Source: Coprinopsis marcescibilis | Taxonomy: Eukaryota > Basidiomycota > Agaricomycetes > Agaricales > Psathyrellaceae | DNA length: 64,000 nucleotides | Assembly: GCA_004369085.1 (NCBI GenBank) | Contig: ML210147.1 | Span: forward strand, 1,224,393-1,288,392 | Direction of reading: 5' to 3' | Part shown: positions 1-11,632 of the stretch, piece after piece | How the letters are laid out: the number at the start of each line of letters is the position of its first letter | How positions within the stretch are numbered: position 1 is the first letter of the stretch | Made by a program: the position numbers and the translations under genes | Notes under the pieces: generated by a model | What the model saw: the letters and a program-made list of their open reading frames with translations, nothing else | Database searches by the model: none | Told to the model about the DNA's origin: nothing

Positions 1-1369
1 GGAGATGGATTCGCCGTTTCCCTATAAAATGAGAAGACCTTGTGAGAGGGTCACGAAATAGAATCCAGATAGAGCTTACGGTCATGGTGTGAGGGAATCC
101 TGGATCAAAGGGAGCGACGCTTTCCAATGATTTGATTTGCTCCTCCGTCAAGGAGATATTGAGTGCCTCGATGTTCTGCTCCAATTGTTCAACCTTGCGA
201 CCCCCAATGATGGGGAAAACGAAGGGAGCCTTGTGCAAGACATAGGCAATCGCGACTTCAGATAGATGATGCATTGAGTGGTTTGGTGGGCGGATGATAC
301 GAAAAAAGAACGTACCCGAGGAGATAGCCTTAGCTCCAACCTCGTTGGCGATCTTCTCCAAGGCACCGGATGTTGCCCGCTCAACGTCATTTCGCTTCCA
401 GTCGGGGCTGAAGACAGTGCGTCCGTTCTCGCCAGACTTGAGTCGCGCCTCTTCCTCTGCATCTGTGCGAAGTTTTCCGAATCCGAGAACGCCCCAAGGT
501 GCCAGGGCCATACCCTCCAGACGTGCCATTGGAATGATGTCGCGCTCGAACGATCGCTCCAAGATGCTCCAGGAGCCTTGGTAGACAGAGAAAGGGGTCA
601 ATCCATGATCGCGTGCGTACTGGTTAGCCCTGGAAACGATCCAGGCGGGTGTATCTGAGATTCCCTGAAAACCAATTAGTTTACACGGCCGGCAGGAGTA
701 CTGTCTAGAAGCTCACCAAGTAGAAGACCTTGCCTTGCGTAACAAGGGTGTGCAGGCCTTGCATGACTTCCTCGATGCTGGTGCTCCAGTCCCAGATATG
801 GACGTAGAAGAGGTCAATGTAATCGGTGCGCAGTTTCTTGAGAGATGCCTTGAAGGAGAGGTGCATGCTTTTCACACCGTTACCGGCGTAGAACACCTTC
901 TGACCGATCTTATCGTCTCTAGGCTTGTAGTTGACGGTGTACTGAGTGGGTGTGTGCGTGAGCTCAGGTTGTCGAAGGGGTACACAAGTATTATACAATT
1001 TCATACCTTCGTAGCGATGAACAACTGGTCTCTGATCCCACGTTGCTCAGCCCATTCACCGATAAATTCCTCAGAGCTCTCGTCCTGGCTGATACGAGAA
1101 AATTCAGTGTTGTGACTGGACGGGCGAATCGAATATACCCACTAGAAGTTAGCTGTGTCGATGAAGTTACCGCCTTTATCGAAGTAGGCGTCTAGAAGCT
1201 TGACGCTGGACTCTTTGTCCATGCTTCCCATTCCAAACGGGGACCACTTGTCGCCAATGCTCATGGCACCCAGCTGGAGGGGAGAGACATGAACGCCTGC
1301 AGTGGGAGCTAGTTGTCGATAGCGGCCGAGAGCAGTTGCAGGAGTGGGAGGGGGTCCGAAAACTGACAT
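1..1369 (-). CDS. Aldo-keto reductase, aryl-alcohol dehydrogenase type (3' end outside window)
   Basis: NADPH-dependent aldo-keto reductase of the fungal aryl-alcohol dehydrogenase group, which interconverts aromatic aldehydes and alcohols in the cytosol. Exons on the minus strand: 1369-1143, 1088-1007, 941-717, 664-316, 255-80 and 21 to beyond position 1; all junctions are GT-AG and keep frame. The catalytic tetrad of the superfamily is visible: Asp71 in NFIDTAN, Tyr76 created across the first splice junction, Lys103 in FIATK and His151 in YVHIWDW. Later signatures are [19 protein letters not shown] and [19 protein letters not shown]. The start MSVFGPPP fits the usual AAD N-terminus (S-x-FGP-x-P). 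The ORF running through position 256-315 is intron read-through; removing it restores the family pattern KAIS(S)VAIAYVL. The last about 20-30 residues lie off the window. A TATA-like box sits 91-97 nt upstream. The exact substrate cannot be read from sequence. Confidence 0.92.
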
Positions 1370-2755
1370 CTCAAGGAGTGTTAGGTTACTTGCGAGTGAG
1401 CGAGAGAAGATGTTTGAGGCTTGGTTTTTGCTACTTTCAACAACCGTTCATGGTCCTCCTTTTATACAAGAGACCCCCTAGCACTACCATTGCACCGGAT
1501 ATACATCTCCTAAGCTCTCCAAACCGCATTCCGTACGTCGGTGGATGACAAAACGAAAGACGAAGAAGCCCTTGATTGTCAGAGTCGTCCGCTTTACCCA
1601 CATGACCAAGGGCCCGAGCCGATGGGAGAACGGCCGGGAAGGCTCTGTGGAACTTGGGGGTTAAAAGGTTGGCTCCTGATAGATGTCGACCAATTACGGA
1701 GGAGACACCCCATATAGTTGTCCAATCGAATGCACATATCTCAACGGCTCGGGCCATTTGGGCCAGAACTGAGGATAAGAGCTTCTTGCAGCTTCCTGCA
1801 GCTATGCTTGATAATAGGAGAAGGGGTAGATTAAGGCTGGCCATGAAACCCAGCCGATAATTTCTATTAACTAGCTTCCACGACTGTCATGGCCTCCTTG
1901 AGCGCTCTACTGGGTCTCCTAGAAGATGTCGAGAAAGAGGTATGACGAAGGATGTGTCCGGTATCGCGGTGACATGATGGTTCGCGTTCAAAGTTCAACA
2001 AGTGTAGGTCAGTCAAGGGCTGTAGTGATTGCGTCAATTTTGTCATTAGTTTCCAATTAGAAAGACCGCTTACACAGCTAGTACTTACCAACCGGTCTTT
2101 ATGGAACAATGGTGAATAGCAGGCTCCAGACGTATGTACAAAAGGACAAAACAAACAAGGAAGCAAGGAGGATAAAGTGGCGAGCATATTCCGATCATGC
2201 CGCTGAGCTGAGACTATGAGTATGACGACCGATGTGGAGAGTTAGTGCCCAACACTTCTGTCTCTGAAGGACTTCATGCTTGAGGCTTCAAGGGCGAATA
2301 GTATCCCGACTGGAAGGAAAGAGCCTCGTCAAGACACCGGTGGCTCCAGCACGTATTACTAGAATTCTAGTTCAGGGGGCAATCAATGTGACATCGTCAC
2401 GACGCTCAATTTCTTGTCAATTTCATGTTTAGCGACTAGTAGCAATGAGCTCAAGATCTCGGAATACCGCTAAAGATACAACATTGGGAAGGTCGCAATG
2501 TAAGAAGGCTGCACTTGTACATACATTTACCAAATGCGTCAAAAAAAGGAGATTGAAGGCTAATAGAACACACTGACACAATATCAATGCGCGAGCTGTG
2601 GAAGAGCGAAAGTGAGTGGTAGATGTAGTTTTCAAAAGAGCGACGAGGGTAAACAGTAAAAGAGCGGAACCCATAACCAATGTAGTATGGTGGTATCAAA
2701 TCAAAAAATCAAAGAAAGATAAAAGAAAGCACATAATAAAGATACCAGGAACTAC
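1370..2755. other. Intergenic region between aldo-keto reductase start and membrane-protein stop
   Basis: Holds the reductase promoter at its left end. A 135-codon minus-strand frame (1844-1437) begins with a hydrophobic stretch resembling a signal peptide (MASLNLPLLLL) but has no recognisable domain, overlaps the reductase promoter and has no family support. I see no convincing gene here. Confidence 0.5.
1460..1466 (-). promoter_or_regulatory. TATA-like box of the aldo-keto reductase gene
   Basis: Minus-strand TATAAAA followed by GGAGG, 91-97 nt upstream of the chosen ATG at 1369. Position and sequence fit a fungal core promoter; no other promoter element was identified. Confidence 0.45.
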
Positions 2756-4271
2756 CTACGGTTCCTCCTGAATAACTGAAACAACCTGATGTCTCCTCAG
2801 GGGCGTCAACTTGGTCCCCTGCATCGAATTCAACCCCATCATCGAATTCCTCTTCTGCGTCATAGCAGGATCATCATTCGCCAAATCCCTATAATTTGAA
2901 TAAACCGGGATATACCCTGGGATACCCGCAATAGGCGACGTCGAGTCCAAACTCGGGTTCTTCGTATGTACCACCAAAACTGGCTGCTCAAACGAAGGCT
3001 CCCTCTGCTTGACCAGCCCCTCTGCAAAGGATATCCGGTTGCCGAATTTGAACCGTGGGGGTGGTTTCTTGCCAATGATGGGCTGGGAGGTCGTGCGGAA
3101 CGGGATCGGGGGTAGGTTGTGCTTCATGCGCCGTCGGATGAAAAGGATGGCGAGGATGAAGAGGATTATAAGCGCCAGACCGCCTAGTACTGCGCCGATG
3201 ATAGCGCCGAGGGGGAGTGGAACCGGGCTGGAGTTTGAGGGTCCAGCGGTTTTGGTGGGAGAGGGGATAGCGCTGTCGGGTGTATCGTCGATTGGGGGGC
3301 CAGGGAAGAGAATGTCGCCGCCGTCAATTAGGAAGTGGTCGAGTGCGAGGGGTGTACTGCGGCTTGGCCCTCGATAGAAGACGGAGATGTTGTGTTCGCC
3401 AGCAGGCATTGGAGATGTTTCGAAGAGAGTTTGGAAGAAGAGGGAGCCAGGCTGGGTTTCGGGGTTCAAAGGACCTGGAATTCCAAATGCAATACTCTGG
3501 CCGCCGTCTACAGAGTAGCTGCCGCCAGCGTCTCCAGAGGAACCTTCTGGTATCCAGCCTACCCATGAGAGTTTCGTTCCTGGCATAAACAAGTCAATTT
3601 TGATTTTTAGGTCCGTAGCGATACGAGAACCCACCTGTAAAAGTCATATCTAGACTTGCGCTAGTGTCTGCTGTAGAGTTAGCGCTGTTGTTCAGGTTCA
3701 TCCAATCTCCGCTGTATCTAACAATCGGGTCCGACTGCTCGATTATCACAGTAGGGTTATCGAGCGACGACTTGATGATGGAAGAGGGTAGGTATCTGAT
3801 TTGGTCAAAATAGAATGTGGAGCCGGAGGATGTCACATTGAGGGTCAGGGTGTGTTGACCGTCTGGAAGTGTAGGAGCAAGGCATAGCGGCCAATTATTC
3901 TGCGTTTGAGCAAACGGTTCCTCTCGCCCAATACTCTCGCCATCCACGAAGCATTCCCAACTCGGGTCGGTTACACTGGCCACTGCCGAAGTTCCTAGCA
4001 GTCTAATTCGAGTTCCTGCATGGCAAGTCACCGTTATCGTTAGCATGTCCTCAAATCCCCAAACGCCCAATCGCACTCCAGGCTGGCAGGGAAACTCACC
4101 AGTAAAAGTAAAAGATAGACTGGCGGCACCAGTTGTTGTATGCTGTGATTGCAAGTAGGCAGGTCCAGAGGTTCCATTGTTGATGAGACTGTCGTTGAGG
4201 ACACTCCACCCTCCGCCGTATGTGATGCTTGGGTGAGCGTCGTCCAGCAGGACCCACCGCGTTCCTGACAT
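2756..4271 (-). CDS. Single-pass membrane protein with two tandem extracellular repeats
   Basis: Predicted 458-residue protein of a kind common in Agaricomycetes; molecular function unknown. Exons: 4271-4100, 4015-3635, 3579-2756. The N-terminal part contains two related halves, each opening with an aromatic-Gly-Gly/Asp-Trp motif (TYGGGWSVLN, RYSGDWMNLN) and reaching FTFTGT or MTFTGT; both introns interrupt this same site in phase 1. After the second half comes a Ser/Pro/Thr-rich linker, a hydrophobic helix at about residues 307-331 (GAIIGAVLGGLALIILFILA) closed by RRRMK, and a cytoplasmic tail of about 125 residues. There is no obvious N-terminal signal peptide; family members that I recall begin similarly. 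The 84-nt first intron has no in-frame stop, so retention would add 28 residues. Topology suggests a cell-surface sensor or adhesion-like protein, but this is inference. Confidence 0.82.
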
Positions 4272-6199
4272 AACTTTCTCAGGGAGCCGGCGACGCCTGC
4301 GCCACTGTCGGTCAAATTAACAGGAAACGTGAAACCGGGGAAATGAAGGAGGAGAGCCCTGAATGGGCAGCAAGTGCGCAGAAGCGTGGCGGGCGGAGGA
4401 GAAGAGCGTTCGGGGGTTGTGCTGCTGCCTGCGAGTCCGATGGGCGCACCGGTGCGCTGGGAACTGGACTCACGAAATCAGTATCAGCCCTATCGGGGGT
4501 ATTATAGCGATTGGGAATAAGCCAGGTAGAGGAAGATCAGTTCGCTTTGATCTTAACCTCCACTTTCAGTTGGCAGTAGGCCATGGCAACATGATAGTGT
4601 CATTCATTTTTGTTGAACAAATTGAAGTGGAAGAACAATCGTTCGAGGGCAACATTAAGAAGCGGCGATCGGTACTCGAAAGTGGAACTAAAGCGATTGG
4701 CCGCGCTCTGACTGGAACTTGAAGGAATGACCTCTACAGGATTTTGTGAGGTAAATTTAACCCCGACATGATAGCTGACTGCAGCTTCAGGCAAGTCCGG
4801 ACAAGGATGATGTGGGTTGTGGGCGTTGTACTTGTATTGAGACCCGCGATCCCCGCCTGATGCTCATAGCGCTGCACACACATTAAATTCCAAGAAAGTC
4901 GATCGTGTGCGGATGCCCAAAGAGAACAGAAGAATTGGGTCGAAGTAAGTCTATGAATAGAGGGAGATTAGATATCGAACGACCTGTAGTTGTGTAATAG
5001 AAACGTACCTCGTTTGGCGATGCTTAAATTCGCGAAAGCAGCTAGACTGGCGACAATGATTTATCGCCACTCCGACAGGTGTTTCTTCATCGCAATTGTG
5101 TCATAAGGATGATTGAATGCAACACAGATCATTCCTACATCTCAACGTGGGCAAGTCCAGGGTTGAACGAGAGGTTGTTAGCACCGCAATCGAATACCGG
5201 CGGATCCGATGTTCCAAAGGTAGATGCGAAGGAGAAGAGCAATCACGGAAAGCATTTCCTGGGCTCCATCCGATGCCTGGTAGGGGCCAACCGATCATAC
5301 ATTCATTTGCATAACCAAAGACAGAGGGTCGTAGTTGATCCAATCTGGATCGATGCCCTCCTAGTACGGCCCACTGACCGTTGGACGCCATAGCAGTAGT
5401 CCCCTTGAATCGGATCGGTGCAGAGCAAGTTGCAAGTGTTGTCGTCAACAAATCAGATCAAGCACAGTCCCTACGTGCAGACAGTGCCAACGACCATGTT
5501 ACCCAAAGAACCCTCGAGAACCACAGGGCAGAGAGCCATCCAGGTGACAGTCAAAGACATATCAGGAAGTAAAGGACAACTCCAGAAAGGACCAAGAAGC
5601 AGGGGATGTCACGCTCCCGCACGGTGTGACAGAAACAAGTAACTTGCGTGACGCCATCCTGTAACACCGTAACGCGCCCTTTTTTGGACCTACAAGTACC
5701 CATTTCCTCCTTTTTCTCGTGTAGAGCTTCGAGTGAAAGCACAGAAAATAGGCGCATGACTGGGAATAATTCTTCCTGGGCTGGGGTTGTCGATTGGCGG
5801 GATTTCTTGGGTGCAAGGGACCAGTCATGAGGTGGAGTACGCTTTGGAGTGTGACAAATGGATTCTGAAGCTAAACTCGTATCCAGGAGATGCAATGCTT
5901 GTCAAAGTGACATGAAAAGGCAAGCTCTCGCATGTAACAACGTTTCAGAAGCTGTTCCAACCTGAACTGAGCTCTATTAAGTGGAAAAAGAAGGGCAAGA
6001 TCCAAGAAAGGCAATATATTCACACGGATTTATTGGCGGGTAAAGATTGTTTTGTTTGATTTTGTGACATCTCATCCCAAACGACCGTCACTCAGCGTCA
6101 CGAAATTGTCACTCTCGCAGTCTAGCACCAGGAAAGTCACCGCGACGGTTATACGGACTCAATTGGAATATTATTTCAGCTGAATAGCCGGATACAAGG
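4272..6199. other. Divergent intergenic region (1.9 kb)
   Basis: Lies between two divergent genes. Its short overlapping frames on both strands show no domain. The right end carries several GTCAC/GTGAC pentamers (see the regulatory entry). Nothing else is recognised. Confidence 0.5.
6064..6140. promoter_or_regulatory. Cluster of GTCAC half-sites upstream of the Q/P/H-rich gene
   Basis: GTGAC or GTCAC occurs at 6064-6068, 6087-6091, 6097-6101, 6108-6112 and 6136-6140, that is 60-136 nt before the start codon at 6200. Such half-sites can be bound by bZIP-type factors, but binding here is inference only. Confidence 0.25.
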
Positions 6200-8020
6200 A
6201 TGGATGGAACTCCTCCTGTGGACCCATCTATAATTCTCGATGGTCGTATTCGGAGACCCAGAGACAAGGAAACCCTGGGCCAGAGGCTAAAACGCGAGAA
6301 GGCTGCAGAACGACAACGCCGAAAGCGCGAACGCGATAGGGTTCAAGCCCAGGCTGAGGCTGCATCCCAGGCACAGACAGTGGCCAATATCGCCATGATG
6401 GCTTTTGCTTCTCCAGAGTCCTTGCAGCACCATTTTGCTCAACTCACACATCAGGTTGTTGCTGCTGCAGTCGCTGCTAGTGCTGGGGAAGAAGAGGCAA
6501 TGCATACTCCTCCAGGAATCCCACAACCGTTATCTCCTACTGTGGATATGCAGGATTTCACCCAACCCCTGCCTATACAGCATCTTCAGCAAGTCCAACA
6601 CCAAATACAGCAAACCCAACCAGATCATGCCCCGCATACCCCATCGGATACAGACCAAGGGCCAGTTACGCCAGAGGAAGCTGAACGTAGGGAAAAGGTC
6701 AGGGCAGCAGCGAGGGAGCGCCAGAGGAAGCATCGGTTGCAGGTCAAGCAGAAAAAGATGCGGGAGTTGGGCCTAGACGTGGATGTGGTGAACCCGATCG
6801 AAGACTTTCGGCCACCAGATTTCCCTCACGATTTCCAACAGCCACTCGGTGGCATGCTTGGAGGCGACTTTGCATCTGCCAATGCTCTAGGAGGTCAAAC
6901 ATTCGCTTCAACTCTGCTCTTGTCGTTTTCGTGTGCACCATTGCTCAAAGCTCACCTGTTACGAACATTAAACATGACGAATGAAGAGCTGGCTTCGTTG
7001 GAACCCATTATTGCGGAAGCCTGGGACAAGTGGAACGCTCAGGTGTGTTTTAGCCACTTTTGCCTTGAATCATTTCTAACAGATTGATAGCGACAAGCTC
7101 GGTATGCAGAAGCGGTTAAGAATGGGCAGACTCCGCAAGGGATGCATTCAGGCTTCCCAATCGACCTCACGCAGCCTCCACCTCCCCCACACCATGATGG
7201 TCGCGAAGTACCCCATCCCCCGCCGAACAACCCTCACACGATGCCACCACACAATGGATCTCACGCCATGTCTGCCCCACACCCTGTTCACAATCCTAAC
7301 GGACTTCCACCTCATCCAAACCACGGTGATCCCTCCACCCTGCCTCCACACGCCCTGTTGCAACATCTTCACCTCGCGCCACCATTCCATATCCCTGGCG
7401 GCCCATTATTGCATCATATCCCGCCGCCACCGGGCCAATTTCCTCCGCATCTGCTGCACCAACTCGCTTCTTCACCATTTCAGCATGGCCAAATTACACC
7501 ACAGCAGCTTCATCTAGCCATACAAGCCCTAACACAAGCAGCGGGCCTTCAGCAGCCACCACCGTCCCCTCCGCATAGCCCTACACCCCCCTCTCAACCG
7601 CAACCTCAATCTCAACGATCTCTTTCACCACAACTTCAGCCTCAGAGCCCTGTTCAGCCCGCACAACAGGCTCAGACAGATCTCGCTCCACCGCAGCCGA
7701 CGCAACCATCAACAGCACACCCTCCTCCGCCGACCTTTGCATGTTCAGAGGGGCCAAGTATCTTGGCGCCACCACCACCACCACCACCGACGACGACGAC
7801 GACCGAGGTAAAACCCACGTTGGACTTCCGGAATCGGTTCTCGCTGCACGGCGTTGCCGCTGCTGCTGGTGGTGTTGCAGGGCCGTTACCGTCGACGTAC
7901 AGGTCGCCCTATGGCGACGACCCGCACACTGGTATGCAAGTACCGGTCGGGGGCGCTAGTCCAGCTGCCCCTGGTATATGTGATATGAATATCGATCCGA
8001 CTCTCCAGGATTCTGCGTAG
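6200..8020 (+). CDS. Gln/Pro/His-rich protein with two basic segments, probable nuclear regulator
   Basis: Two exons (6200-7042 and 7091-8020) give 590 residues. The 48-nt intron ends at the TAG of 7088-7090; the earlier CAG acceptor would move to a frame that lacks the long Pro/His-rich tail. Near the N-terminus (about residues 14-50) is a strongly basic helix with LKREKAAERQRRKRERDR; a second basic helix with KVRAAARERQRKHRLQVKQK lies at about 160-190. Between and after them the chain is Gln-rich, then a leucine-rich segment (TNEELASLEPIIAEAWDKW), then about 300 residues dominated by Pro, His and Gln, with Pro and Thr runs encoded by CCA and ACG repeats near 7770-7800. No leucine zipper with regular heptads is clear, so I do not call it bZIP. 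Composition suggests a transcriptional regulator. Family not recognised. Confidence 0.75.
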
Positions 8021-8834
8021 AGCTGGAATACATAGGGGGATCGGAAGTGCTGGTGGAATTTGGGTGCGTTGGAATTGCTTTTGGGATGGATCGCGGGGGA
8101 TTGTTTTGTTTCCACATTGACAATTGACTTGCGGGTTGTAAATCTGTAGTTTGTTCCACTTTTTGTTCTTGCGCTGCTTCGGACTACCTTTCGATTTTTA
8201 CGATTATACGAACTATCAACCAACCCTATACTGTACCCTTGCAGTATCGCTATTGCTATAGATGCATACATGCACTTTTTAGAGCTGGTACTGTCCCAGC
8301 GTTCTTCTGCCCGTGTCGTCGGAAGCTTTTAGGATGAAAATAAACTAATCTACTGGGTTCATGGACTACAACAATAGATTATAACAGACGTTCTATAGGC
8401 CCTTTTTTCATCCCTTGAAAATAGAGAAGAAATTCATGCTTAACGGGGGAGTGAAGATAATGCATGAAAAAACTGTCACTCGGACGCATCGCGAATCGTT
8501 TAAATGTCCTGGTGGGGGGCTTGTTATTCTGTTGGCCGAGTGATTGCGGAGAATTTTTGGGTTGGCTAAAGAACTTGGAAACCCCTTCGAATTCTAGCGA
8601 CTCATCCTCCCGCCATTCACAGTGACCCAAGCCAGCCCAAACCTCCTTCGAAACGAGTATGCGGTCGCCGCGAGTGGAATATTCAAAGCTCTGATGATAG
8701 ATTTTGAATAGTGAACGGCCAACACGATAAAACGATTGAATTCGAGATCGAGTCTCAACGAGTTACGAATCGCGATTCCACGATTGTGGCTTAGGTCTAA
8801 TTCACAAAAATCTTGCAAGAAAAATGAATCAATC
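8021..8834. other. Intergenic, 3' flank of the Q/P/H-rich gene and of the tRNA
   Basis: No gene recognised. Contains the poly-T Pol III stop of the tRNA at its right end. A short stretch near 8532-8552 resembles a tRNA D-arm (GGCCGAGTG) but has no matching anticodon or T arm. Confidence 0.5.
8820..8824 (-). terminator. Pol III termination T-run for tRNA-Ser
   Basis: Five consecutive T on the minus strand, 11-15 nt past the discriminator base of the tRNA, as expected for RNA polymerase III. Confidence 0.7.
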
Positions 8835-8925
8835 CGACGCCAGCAGGACTCGAACCTGCGCCCTCAAAGAGGAACAGATAGTTGGTAATTCTAATCTGTC
8901 GCCGTAACCACTTGGCTATAGCGCC
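8835..8925 (-). tRNA. tRNA-Ser(AGA) with 9-nt intron
   Basis: The minus strand folds as a class II tRNA. The acceptor stem GGCGCTA pairs with TGGCGTC (two G-U pairs), discriminator G at 8835. The D arm is GCC...GGC. The anticodon stem ACAGA/TCTGT encloses TT-AGA-A, then a 9-nt intron (8888-8880, TTACCAACT), then A38, so the intron sits at the canonical position 37/38. A long variable arm (CCTC TTT GAGG) identifies Ser rather than Arg, and the T arm is GCAGG-TTCGAGT-CCTGC. Mature length without intron is 82 nt. Anticodon AGA (34-36 at 8892-8890) is read as inosine-modified in eukaryotes and decodes UCU/UCC/UCA. Confidence 0.93.
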
Positions 8926-10327
8926 TGATAATATTGGGTGCGCCCCAGTCCGCCAGGTCCTGCAGGTGTAGGAAAGAATGCCAAAAATGTCTTTGAAACA
9001 TGGCGAGGAGGAACTTGCACTGAAAGAAAAGGCACAAATCACAATTTCTGAACCACACAAATCATCTATGCTGTCTAATAGTAAAAGTACACAGTACACA
9101 CCATAACAGTAATAGCATGTACGTAGTTGCTTGGTTTGGTTTTGAAGAATCGAGGAATGTCGGATGCGGGGGTGAGTTTTAAATAGCTGTATCGCACATA
9201 CACACTGGTAGAAAAAGAGCAACAATCAAGAGACGAATTTCGAAAGAAAAAGAGTTCAAGTTCATAGGCAATGAATGCGAAACAAAAATAGACAGTCGTG
9301 AACGCAAAGGGGTCAAGTGAAACACAACTAGCTCAAAACATGACTAGTTAAAAACCCAGCGGAACAGGTGCCCAAGAGGAAGCGGAAACGGAGCAAGCGA
9401 AAGTCAGATACTGACAGAAGGATATCTAGAACTGGGCAGAACGCGAATGTAGATGCTGGACATGGACGTTGAATACGAGAAAGTGCAGAATGTTCGTTAC
9501 AGTTGGGGAGGGCGATGGTCGACGAGGAGTCAAGTAGTCTATCGTGGTCGAGGTACGAGCAGAAGGCAGCAAAAGACCCGTCTCGCCTTCAGCAAACCTA
9601 AGTAGCTCGCCACAAGTCCCCGCCTGCTTGCTTTGCCCCGGAGGAAAGTGAGATCGCGGATGCCCTACTACCTTCCATCTCATGCGAGGCAGCGGCACTA
9701 CAGCGATGTCCCAGGGGCGTATAGTAATCATCCAAGGATCGGCGGCGGCGTCGCGGGGCAGGTGTACGGAAATGTCGAGAATGTGTCGGGTGACAGGAAA
9801 GCCTAGTCGACAGATGCACCACCAGCTACTAGCGGGGCGAGAATGCTGGCTACACATCAGAGACCTAGCGATCTGAATCTACTTGGTCAAGAAAGGCAGG
9901 TGGTCGGTAAATTCGGATAGGTGTTCCTGTGTCCTCAAACCGAAGTTGTGTGACGCCGGTGCGAAGGACCGAAAACCCGAAACTTGTGGTCGTGCGGTAA
10001 TGATCGGGGTAGTTGGGGTGGAATGTACATTGTGTTCTTGAAGAATGGGCGACGAATGGACGAAGAATAGCATACACAATGTTCGCTTGCCGGGATAACA
10101 TTCGGATTTACGATTCAAAGCAGAAAAGAATAGAGGATAGCGTGTGCAACGGGGGTGGGCAAAAGGAACCACTGGCTGTTCGCGGACTTGAAAAATTGAA
10201 CAGACGCAGATGGCGGTTCTACGATCCGAGTTTTCCGTATCAAAGAGGGTGTCGGGGTGGAGCGTGGAGAAGGGAGGTAGATAATGCAGCAGCAGCGTAG
10301 CCGCAAGCTGCAAATGAGACGGGGCAT
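8926..10327. other. Intergenic region between tRNA-Ser and the AT-hook gene
   Basis: About 1.4 kb with several overlapping short frames on both strands (for example 9857-9426 and 10313-9879 minus), none with a recognisable domain or splice pattern. Probably includes the 3' UTR of the AT-hook gene and the tRNA upstream region. Confidence 0.5.
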
Positions 10328-11632
10328 TTAGGAAGTGAGATTCTTCTTGTTCTTGCTGCCTTTGGGGCGGCCTCTCGGACGCTTGAGTTGTCCGTCTTGT
10401 TGAGAGCCTTCTGCAGGCGCAGATCGCTTCGCAGTGCTTGCGGATGGAGCTGGTGTTGAGTGGTTACTGACTGGTTGGTTATCCGGAGTCGGTTCGTTTC
10501 CGTTTAGCCTGCGCTCAGTCAGGTATCTGAAAGGAGGTGTTGAGCGAATGGGTGATAGAAGAGAGTGATGGGACTTACTGAGCTGTGCGTTCCTCGAGCG
10601 TCTGCTGCAGACTGGGTAGCGGCGGTTCTCCGAGGTCACCTCTTAGCCGGTCAACATCGTTTTTCGCAATGGCGTATTCGCCTTCAGACAGCTGCTGGAT
10701 TTTCGCTCGGAGGCCCTCGCATCTGCAGAGCACGTAAGGTCTTGAAAACGTCAAGTAACTAGTCACTTACTCGCGTTGCATAGTTCCCTCCGCCAAATCA
10801 GCCTATGCGAGTAATTAACATACAGAAGGAAAGATGCTCTTGTAGAGTGCGTACTTTGTCACGATCAGCATTGACCTAAGGGGGGTTCAATGATAAATAA
10901 CGGCCGCAACAATAATTGATAGAAAGAGAGGTCACCTCTTGGAGGGCTTTCAATAACCGGGCTCTCTCGCTATCAAGCCTGCAAGACAATTAGCATCCGA
11001 GTAAAAGCACCACCAGCACACATCAATTACTTGTTTTTCTGCTCTTTAATATCTTGTATAGCCTTGGACTTTTGCTCCAGTGTCGCATGGGCTGATAGGA
11101 TGTGCGCGGTATGCAACTGGAGCGTCAAGGCGTGTTTCCTAGCATCACGTAGGCGTTAGCGTTGCCCCAGAAGCCCGACGAGATCAGGAGGCAGAAAATC
11201 GCGTAAACGGTGCGCGACTCATGAAAGGAGATATGTCCCAAAGGTAAAAATCGAAACTCACTTTAGCTCTGCCTGTTTAGCTAACTGGACCAAGTCTTTT
11301 GTCCAGTCTCCGGTCGCGACTAGAGGACCGCCGCTATTATTTTGGACATTTGAACCGGAAGCTGTTGCAGCTGAATTGACTGCATGCTGGTGCTGCTGCA
11401 AAAGCGGTTGCTGCTGCATGGGCTGGATTTGCTGAGGTTGAACCTGCTGCATAGGCTGCTGCATGATAGGCTGCTGGTAATGGAGGATATGCATGTGCTG
11501 GTGCTGTGATTGGATTGCCTGGTGGATAATAGGGACATTCTGGAGATATGACTGAGGAACGGGCTGGGCTGATGGAGGCGTATAATGAACGTATTGAGGC
11601 TGTTGTGGATGATGCTGGATATGTTGCGACAT
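10328..11632 (-). CDS. Gln-rich coiled-coil protein with C-terminal AT-hook
   Basis: Seven exons: 11632-11262, 11138-11031, 10978-10936, 10875-10855 (21-nt micro-exon), 10802-10771, 10722-10579, 10526-10328; 305 residues. Every junction is GT-AG and frame is kept throughout. Residues 1-123 form a Gln/His/Pro-rich head (repeated MQQ and PQQ). The middle (about 115-235) is an amphipathic coiled coil (ATLEQKSKAIQDIKEQKNKL, then SERARLLKALQEVNADRDK and further heptads). The C-terminus ends in the AT-hook core KRPRGRPKGSKNKK, a minor-groove DNA-binding motif. This suggests a nuclear DNA-associated protein, perhaps a chromatin or transcription cofactor. I do not recognise an orthologue. It starts 188 bp from NAA20 in divergent orientation. 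Confidence 0.85.

Noticed and set aside
1437..1844. 135-codon minus-strand frame with a leucine-rich N-terminus, a possible small secreted protein
   Set aside because: No domain, no conserved pattern, overlaps the reductase promoter, and the rest of the chain does not look like a mature secreted protein.
8532..8575. tRNA D-arm-like GGCCGAGTG stretch
   Set aside because: No matching acceptor, anticodon or T arm follows.
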